Source: an uncultured Clostridia bacterium (GTDB taxonomy: Bacteria; Bacillota; Clostridia; Christensenellales; Aristaeellaceae). Taken from it: DNA of 6,825 nt. The translations under genes were made by a program, and so were the position numbers. The notes under the pieces were generated by a model. It did no database searches. It was not told where the DNA came from and saw only the letters and a list, made by a program, of their open reading frames with translations. Below are positions 1-4,743 of this stretch, in pieces. Every line of letters starts with the position of its first letter. The stretch's first letter is position 1. The stretch spans positions 1-6,825 of the forward strand of contig CAMKAE010000121.1 in the NCBI GenBank assembly GCA_946410395.1, read 5' to 3'.

Positions 1-363
1 CTCAAGTATCGCTACCTGACACAGCAGCTCGAAGGCCTGTGCAGGATCGATGAGACGCACGGCGTCCTGACCCCGGACGAGATTCGTGCAGCTTGCGCCC
101 GTGTACTGGCCGAATACCCGATCACGTACTGCTATCTGTTTGGTTCCTATGCGCGGGGTACCGCAAAAGACAGCAGCGATGTGGATTTGCTGGTATCCGG
201 CGAGGTGGAAGGGCTCCGTTTCTACGGTCTGGTTGAAGCACTCAAAACCGCGCTGTGCAAGCAGGTTGATGTGCTGACGCCAAGCCAGCTGACAAACAAT
301 CCCGAACTGTTGAATGAGATCCTGAGAGACGGGGTAAAAATCTATGGATCATCGCAAGAATGA
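1..363 (+). CDS. mntA: MntA-type minimal nucleotidyltransferase antitoxin, 5' end outside the window
   Basis: The reading frame is open from base 1 to the TGA at 361-363, giving 120 visible residues and no start codon, so the gene begins upstream of the window. Visible residues 47-65 read FGSYARGTAKDSSDVDLLV, which contains the GSX10DXD signature (G48, S49, D60, D62) of minimal (MNT) nucleotidyltransferases; the two Asp residues bind the catalytic metal. In characterised MntA/HepT pairs the antitoxin transfers AMP from ATP to a tyrosine of the HEPN toxin and silences it. The neighbour at 344-682 is exactly such a toxin and overlaps this gene by 20 bases, so the pair is almost certainly co-translated. 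The nucleotidyltransferase domain probably begins near visible residue 23 (VLTPDEIR); at least 22 residues in front of it belong to an extension I do not recognise. Base composition is lower in GC than the genes to the right. Confidence 0.85.
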   Translation, partial: LKYRYLTQQLEGLCRIDETHGVLTPDEIRAACARVLAEYPITYCYLFGSYARGTAKDSSDVDLLVSGEVEGLRFYGLVEALKTALCKQVDVLTPSQLTNNPELLNEILRDGVKIYGSSQE

Positions 364-682
364 CGCTTATTTCAGGCAGAGGATTCTGGACGATCTGCAA
401 TTCATCATTGCACATACAGAAGGTCTGTCGGAAATCCAGTTTGGGCAGGATCCGGTTCTGCAGGATTCCATGCTGTTCAGGCTTATTCAGGTGTCAGAGA
501 ACGCGCAGCGCCTGACAGACCACTTCAAAGCCAGCTTCTCCGCGATTCCATGGCGCGATGTGTACGGCCTTCGCGACCGGATCGTGCATGATTACGGAGC
601 GGTGGATCTTCATATTGTCTTTACGACACTGACCAGAGACATCCCCGATTTGCTGAGGGAACTCTCCGGTGGAATGCCCTGA
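344..682 (+). CDS. hepT: HepT-type HEPN toxin (DUF86 family ribonuclease)
   Basis: This 112-residue protein is of normal length for the DUF86/HepT family. It is predicted all-helical, and residues 76-84 read LRDRIVHDY, giving the RX4HXY motif (R77, H82, Y84). In the family Arg and His form the RNase active site, and the Tyr is the residue AMPylated by the partner nucleotidyltransferase. The preceding IPW (68-70) and following GAVD segment are also usual for the family. HEPN toxins of this type cut RNA as dimers in the cytoplasm and are held inactive by MntA. The ATG at 344 lies 20 bases inside the upstream antitoxin gene. Only a weak purine run (GGGG at 331-334) precedes it, so translation is probably coupled to the antitoxin. 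All motif residues are present, so the toxin looks functional. Some HepT-like proteins are annotated only as DUF86; the paired gene makes the toxin reading likely. Confidence 0.88.
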   Translation: MDHRKNDAYFRQRILDDLQFIIAHTEGLSEIQFGQDPVLQDSMLFRLIQVSENAQRLTDHFKASFSAIPWRDVYGLRDRIVHDYGAVDLHIVFTTLTRDIPDLLRELSGGMP

Positions 683-727
683 CAATCAGGATGAAACGCA
701 AGTTCCGCCACTCCCCTTGTGAAAATG

Positions 728-750
728 GGACAAAATGCAAATACATGTCC
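728..750. repeat. Short inverted repeat just upstream of the promoter
   Basis: GGACA at 728-732 is the reverse complement of TGTCC at 746-750, separated by a 13-base A/T-rich centre. It ends 7 bases before the TTGACA hexamer, a position suited to an activator or repressor half-site pair. Arms of 5 bases are short enough to occur by chance, so this is only a candidate operator. Confidence 0.25.
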
Positions 751-757
751 GTTTCCC

Positions 758-786
758 TTGACAAAGCCGACCCGTTTCTGTACCCT
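758..786 (+). promoter_or_regulatory. Probable sigma-A promoter for the TIM44-like/transglutaminase/uvrB gene string
   Basis: A perfect -35 hexamer TTGACA lies at 758-763. After exactly 17 bases comes TACCCT at 781-786, which keeps the three most conserved -10 positions (T, A and the last T). Transcription would start near 793, giving a leader of under 20 bases that contains little more than the ribosome binding site. The -10 is only half consensus, so strength is uncertain and an activator may be needed. Confidence 0.5.
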
Positions 787-797
787 TGACCCAGCCG

Positions 798-805
798 GGA
801 GGTGA
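798..805 (+). promoter_or_regulatory. Ribosome binding site that fixes the start of the first TIM44-like gene
   Basis: GGAGGTGA is a full anti-16S match and sits 5 bases before the ATG at 811. An in-frame GTG at 802 lies inside this motif and so cannot be the start. Choosing 811 gives a protein that begins MRCFRRKR, a normal basic signal-peptide n-region. Confidence 0.85.
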
Positions 806-810
806 CTTCA

Positions 811-1842
811 ATGCGATGTTTTCGGAGAAAGCGGTTCCGGAGCCTGCGCACCTGCGCCGCGGTGCTCCTGCTGCTGAGCCTTGCGCTGGTCCTGGTTCCG
901 GCCCCGTCCGCGCTGGCCTTCGGAGATTTTGACATCGTCGGCGCTGCGGTGGGCTGCGCCTTCGAGGGCTGTGCCGACGCTCTCTTTGACTCCTGCGGGG
1001 ATGCCTGTGCGGACGCCTGTGTGGACACCTGCACCGACGTGGGCTGTGGGGCCTTCTCCGGCTGTGCCAAAAGCTCCTCGGGAACCGCCTCACTGATCTT
1101 TTGGATCATTCTCGTGGCCATCATCATCACGATTATGATCGTGGTCAATGTCAGGGGGAATAAGGGCACCGCCGTAAACGGTGAAAGAACTGTCAGTCCG
1201 GTCACCGAGGCCGGCCAGTACAAGACGAAGGTCGACAATTACTATTTCAACCTGGGCTATCCCATGACAAAGGCCGGGCATCCCGAGGTGGACCGGCAGG
1301 CGCTCCTGAACTGGGCACTCCCCCTGTTCATCCGGATGGACAAGGCCTGGGAAGCCGGCGACATAGAATGCCTGCTGGGCGACTTCACCCTGCCGTGCTG
1401 GACGCTCTTCAACGACCAGCTGCAGCTGAAAAACATGATGAAGCAGCGCTCGCACGCCACCGAACCGAGCTATTTCGATCTGGGGATCCAGCGCTGGGAG
1501 GCCACCGAGCGCAAGGAGATCCTCCACGTGTGGGTCAAGGCCTCGCGCTGCATTTGGACCGAGGACCTGAACACCGGCAAGGTCATCGCCGGCAGCCCGC
1601 AGAAGCCCGTCCACATCTTCTACGACTGGACCCTGGTCCGGACCCGCGGCCGGCGTGCCACGGAAACGGACGGCCGTCACTGCCCCAACTGCGGCGCGGA
1701 GGTGGACGCCGCGACCTTTGCCCGCTGCCCGTTCTGCGGGTCTGAGCTCGCCCGCACCGGCTCCGCCTGGCAGATCAGCGCCATCAACGCGCTCTTCCAG
1801 ACGCAGGATCTCAGGGTTCTTGAAAGGGTGGTGCCGCAATGA
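811..1842 (+). CDS. Membrane-anchored TIM44-like protein with Cys/Asp repeat segment and zinc ribbon
   Basis: The 343-residue protein has, in order: a signal peptide (1-36, basic n-region, leucine-rich core, ALA cleavage motif before F37); a Cys/Asp-rich segment (49-85) with eight cysteines; one membrane helix (about 95-114); a TIM44-like alpha/beta domain (about 150-283, including LLNWALPLFIRMDKAWEAGD and a late HIFYDWTLVR strand); and a zinc ribbon (C291, C294, C306, C309). Basic residues follow the helix, so the repeat segment is predicted outside the cell and the TIM44-like domain plus ribbon inside. Bacterial TIM44-like/zinc-ribbon membrane proteins have this plan, usually with a Gly/Ser/Asp-rich linker where this one has cysteines; their function is not established, and the link to mitochondrial TIM44 import is by fold only. 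The gene overlaps the next by 4 bases (ATGA), and the next product carries the same type of ribbon, so the two probably act together. Confidence 0.8.
   Translation: MRCFRRKRFRSLRTCAAVLLLLSLALVLVPAPSALAFGDFDIVGAAVGCAFEGCADALFDSCGDACADACVDTCTDVGCGAFSGCAKSSSGTASLIFWIILVAIIITIMIVVNVRGNKGTAVNGERTVSPVTEAGQYKTKVDNYYFNLGYPMTKAGHPEVDRQALLNWALPLFIRMDKAWEAGDIECLLGDFTLPCWTLFNDQLQLKNMMKQRSHATEPSYFDLGIQRWEATERKEILHVWVKASRCIWTEDLNTGKVIAGSPQKPVHIFYDWTLVRTRGRRATETDGRHCPNCGAEVDAATFARCPFCGSELARTGSAWQISAINALFQTQDLRVLERVVPQ
1000..1035 (+). repeat. 12-base imperfect tandem repeat coding for D-x-C-x units
   Basis: Three consecutive 12-base units, GATGCCTGTGCG, GACGCCTGTGTG and GACACCTGCACC, encode DACA, DACV and DTCT. 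The acidic position extends at the same 4-residue period upstream to E52 and downstream to D76, so the DNA repeat looks like the best preserved part of a longer expanded array. Confidence 0.7.
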
Positions 1843-2390
1843 GCAATCCGGGTGCGATCCACGATCCCTGTTTCTCGGCCGCCTGGCTTGAGGAGCGCCT
1901 CAAGCTGATCTGGTTTCAGTTGAAGACCGCGCTGCTGACCCGGGACACGCGCTATATCCGCTCCGCCATCGCGCCGGAGGTGCTCAATCGCCTGCTGGGC
2001 GAGGGACCGGACAGCGACGGGTTCATCACCGTTCCCAGCCGCGGGGCCGTCCTGCGCCTGACGCTCTCGGACATCACGGTCCGGGACGGCATGGAGCATC
2101 TGCGCTGCAGCATGACCACCAAGAGCCGCCGGATGCAGCTGAACCCGCAGACCGGCGCCACGAAATGGCTGGACAAGCGCGACGTCGTCTGCGAGGAGAC
2201 CTGGTCCCTGCGCCGGCCCGCCGGCACACAGACGCCGCCGGAGGAGACCGCCTTCGACACCCACTGCGAGGGCTGCGGCGCCGCGGTCGTCCTCTACCGG
2301 GACACCACCTGCCCCTTCTGCAAGGCTTTCATCAAGGTGCCGGATTTCACCTGGACCGTCTGTGAGATCGACGTCAAGCGGACGAGGTGA
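1839..2390 (+). CDS. Soluble TIM44-like paralogue with zinc ribbon
   Basis: This 183-residue protein has no signal peptide or membrane helix. Residues about 15-130 resemble the TIM44-like domain of the preceding gene (a helical LEERLKLIWFQLKTALLTRD start, then mixed strands ending in an EETWSLRR segment). They are followed by a zinc ribbon with C143, C146, C158 and C161. The CX2C-X11-CX2C spacing is identical to the upstream protein, and both ribbons are followed by an aromatic short tail (here FTWTVCEIDV), which supports duplication. The start ATG overlaps the upstream stop as ATGA, with a purine-rich GGGTGG at 1826-1831, so translation is coupled. It most likely partners or competes with the membrane-bound paralogue in the cytoplasm (inference). 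The TIM44-like assignment is weaker than for the first protein and rests partly on context; its biochemical role is unknown. Confidence 0.68.
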   Translation: MSNPGAIHDPCFSAAWLEERLKLIWFQLKTALLTRDTRYIRSAIAPEVLNRLLGEGPDSDGFITVPSRGAVLRLTLSDITVRDGMEHLRCSMTTKSRRMQLNPQTGATKWLDKRDVVCEETWSLRRPAGTQTPPEETAFDTHCEGCGAAVVLYRDTTCPFCKAFIKVPDFTWTVCEIDVKRTR

Positions 2391-2465
2391 GCGTCCCCTG
2401 CCGGAAAGCCGCATTCTCATTTCACTTGTCACGGACGCATTGCCTGTTTTTCCCGGAGGCCATTC
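2391..2465 (+). other. 75-base gap before the transglutaminase gene
   Basis: No gene, terminator hairpin or convincing promoter is visible. TTGTCA at 2426-2431 resembles a -35 element but has no acceptable -10 at a 16-18 base spacing before the ribosome binding site. GGAGG at 2455-2459, 6 bases before ATG 2466, fixes the start of the next gene. The gap is the only possible break in the otherwise tightly packed gene string. Confidence 0.55.
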
Positions 2466-4730
2466 ATGTCCCAGAAAAGTCGCCAGGCCCTGCTGCGCGC
2501 GGCGCTGTCACTGCTGCTCGCCGCCGGGCTGATCCTGCCGCTGCTGGGCGCAGCCGGCCTGCTGCAAAGCCATTGGGCGGCAGGTCTTCTTTTGCCTGCC
2601 GCGACGGCGCTGATCATGGGCGGGTTGAGCCTGCTGCCCCGGGGCGGGCTGTTCAGCTGGCTGGGCGCCCTGGCCGGGCTGGGGATCTGGGCAGCCCTCG
2701 GCGGAGCGCAGACGGTACAGGAGGCCGTGCTGGGTCTGCGGCTGTATTTCGGCGGCCACACCGCCGCCCTGCCCTATTTTTTACCGCAGGCCGCCCTGCT
2801 GGGGATTGTGCTGATCAGCCTGGCCGCCTGGGCCATGGCCGGTGAGCGGAGCAGCGCGTTCTTCCCCGTCATGGCCGTGATGGGCGTGCTGGCCTGCCTG
2901 TGGCTGACCGACAGCGGCAGCCTGATCTGGCTGGTCTTCCCCGCCGCCGCGGCCCTGCTGACCATGATCGCCCGGGACCGGAGCGAGGCCGTCAGCGCAG
3001 GCCGGGTGCTGCCCTTCATGGGCGCGCTGATGCTGCTGCTGTGCCTGCTGGTGCCCGCCGGCGGACTGGTCTCCCCGCCGCTGAAGGAGGCCGCCGAGGA
3101 CATCCGCCAGCGCATCATGGACTACTTTTTCTTCACGGACCCCCGCGAGGAGTTCTCCCTGGCCCGGGAGGGCTTCTATCCCCAGGGCCGGGAGCAGCTG
3201 GGCGGCCCGCCGAGCCTGAACGACGACCCGGTGATGACGGTGGAGACGCCCCGGACCGTTTACCTGCGCGGCGCGGTGAAGAACACCTACACCGGGCGGA
3301 GCTGGACGGACACCACCGGCGGACAGCGCTACCTCTGGGTCGGCGCGCGCTGGAGCCAGCGACGCGCCGCGCTCTTTGACGAGGCCCTGCCCGCCGCCGG
3401 CGCCGGGGAGCCCGTCAGCCTCCGGATCACGATGACCCGCGACAACGCCTCCGCGCTCTTTGCGCCCCAGCGGGTGCGCAGCCTGGAAACCGGCCGGGAC
3501 CTGGTGCCCTACTTCAACGACGCCTCCGAGCTCTTCGCCACCCGGAACCTGCAGGAGGGCGACACCTGGACCCTCACCGCCCTGGCGGACCGGGGCGAGG
3601 ACGCCGGGATGCGGGAGATCCTCGCCGCCTGCGCCCCGATGGCGGACCCGGCGGCCGACGCCGCCGCGGCCGCGGTGTACACCGGCGTGCCGGGCAGCGT
3701 GCAGCAGGAGGTCCACGCGCTCACGGCCGAGGCCATCGAAGGCGCCGTCACCGATTATGACAAGGCCATGGCCATCCTTCACTGGCTGCAGGCCAACTAC
3801 CGCTATGAGCTGAACGTCCCCGCCCGTCCGGGGTACGACTTTGTCTCGGCCTTTCTCCTCTCGGAGGAAAAAGCCGGCTACTGCACCTACTTTGCCAGCG
3901 CCATGACCGTGATGTGCCGCATCGCGGGCCTGCCGGCGCGGTATGTGGAGGGCTATGCCGCCCGGCCCGGCGCCGACGGCGTGGCCTGGGTCACCGGCCG
4001 CAGCGGCCACGCCTGGGTGGAGGTCTGGTTTCCGGGCTACGGCTGGCTGACCTTCGACCCCACGCCCGGGGAGGGCAGCGGCGGCAGTCAGAATCCCCCG
4101 CCCGGCGAGAGCGGCGAGCCCGACCCCCAGGACGATCCCCTGCCCGAGGACCGCAGCGAGGACCAGCCCGATCCCGGCTCCGACGGACAGGACGAGCAGG
4201 AGAACGAGGCCAACGATCCCCAGGAGGAGGAAGCGCCCGAATCGGCGGAAGCCCCGGAGGACGCCGGCGCGGCCCCGCCGCCTGGCGGCCCGCCCTCCCT
4301 GCTCTGGCTCTGGCTGCTGCTGGCGCTGCTGCTCCTGGCCCTGATCGCCCTGCTCCTCGCGCTGCGGGTGCGGGCATGCCGGCCCGAGCGCATGGAGCGC
4401 AAGGTCCAGGACCCGGACGCGCGCTGGTGCCTGTGGATGCAGGCCGTGTGTGACGCGCTCCGGGCGCTCGGGGAGGTCCGGCCGCCGAAGCTGACCCTGG
4501 CCCAGTGGCTGCGGCAGGTGGACGGGAAGGGCGTCACCTCCGCGTCCCTCTCCCCCCTGGGCGAGAGCGCCGGCGTGATCTTCTACGGCCACCAGGAACC
4601 CTTTGACGAGGAGACGGCCATGGTCCGGGAGACCTGGACCGCCCTGCGCGACGGCATGACACGCCGGCAGCGCCTCCGCCTGGACCTGCGCCGCGCCTTC
4701 GGCCGGAAGCGGGACTTCACAGTGAACTGA
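2466..4730 (+). CDS. Multi-pass membrane transglutaminase-like protein (TgpA type, DUF4129-like tail)
   Basis: The 754-residue protein begins with about seven membrane helices (roughly 8-202). An extracytoplasmic region follows, with the YLRG...YTGRSW signature near 266-278 that precedes transglutaminase cores in this family. The core (about 425-535) shows an intact triad: C473 in GYCTYFASA, H515 in GHAWVEVW and D531 in FDPTPG. A Pro- and acid-rich low-complexity linker (about 532-610) leads to a final membrane helix (611-636) and a cytoplasmic tail of about 118 residues resembling DUF4129. In this superfamily the Cys-His-Asp site can crosslink, hydrolyse or cleave amide bonds; the substrate here is unknown, though the core should face the wall. 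Such proteins are often encoded with MoxR-type ATPase and DUF58 genes; neither is present in the 1.6 kb upstream, which holds TIM44-like genes instead. GGAGG at 2455-2459 supports the start. Confidence 0.88.
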   Translation: MSQKSRQALLRAALSLLLAAGLILPLLGAAGLLQSHWAAGLLLPAATALIMGGLSLLPRGGLFSWLGALAGLGIWAALGGAQTVQEAVLGLRLYFGGHTAALPYFLPQAALLGIVLISLAAWAMAGERSSAFFPVMAVMGVLACLWLTDSGSLIWLVFPAAAALLTMIARDRSEAVSAGRVLPFMGALMLLLCLLVPAGGLVSPPLKEAAEDIRQRIMDYFFFTDPREEFSLAREGFYPQGREQLGGPPSLNDDPVMTVETPRTVYLRGAVKNTYTGRSWTDTTGGQRYLWVGARWSQRRAALFDEALPAAGAGEPVSLRITMTRDNASALFAPQRVRSLETGRDLVPYFNDASELFATRNLQEGDTWTLTALADRGEDAGMREILAACAPMADPAADAAAAAVYTGVPGSVQQEVHALTAEAIEGAVTDYDKAMAILHWLQANYRYELNVPARPGYDFVSAFLLSEEKAGYCTYFASAMTVMCRIAGLPARYVEGYAARPGADGVAWVTGRSGHAWVEVWFPGYGWLTFDPTPGEGSGGSQNPPPGESGEPDPQDDPLPEDRSEDQPDPGSDGQDEQENEANDPQEEEAPESAEAPEDAGAAPPPGGPPSLLWLWLLLALLLLALIALLLALRVRACRPERMERKVQDPDARWCLWMQAVCDALRALGEVRPPKLTLAQWLRQVDGKGVTSASLSPLGESAGVIFYGHQEPFDEETAMVRETWTALRDGMTRRQRLRLDLRRAFGRKRDFTVN

Positions 4731-4743
4731 AGGAGCAATCGGA

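Larger units (their letters stand above)
683..810 (+). other. Non-coding leader between hepT and the TIM44-like genes
   Basis: These 128 bases carry no supported gene. They hold a probable promoter (758-786), a short inverted repeat (728-750), two pairs of short direct repeats, and the ribosome binding site of the next gene. No hairpin followed by a T run that could end hepT transcription is visible, so read-through from the toxin-antitoxin pair is possible. The stretch also marks the change from the moderate-GC toxin-antitoxin region to the GC-rich genes. Confidence 0.6.

Noticed and set aside
683..727. Terminator after hepT
   Set aside because: No stable hairpin with a following T run could be found.
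802..810. GTG at 802 as the start of the first TIM44-like gene
   Set aside because: The codon lies inside the GGAGGTGA ribosome binding site; ATG 811 has the correct spacing.
621..1839. Minus-strand open frames over the promoter region and the first TIM44-like gene
   Set aside because: They are repetitive Arg/Ala/Ser/Gln-rich products opposite a gene with signal peptide, membrane helix and zinc ribbon, and they have no motif of their own.
2426..2454. Possible promoter with TTGTCA before the transglutaminase gene
   Set aside because: The matching -10 position reads TTTCCC, and no room is left before the ribosome binding site.
2781..4592. 603-codon open frame on the minus strand across the transglutaminase gene
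   Set aside because: The translation is Gly/Ala/Arg/Gln-rich with no recognisable motif, while the + strand shows a complete catalytic triad and membrane helices. It is a composition shadow.
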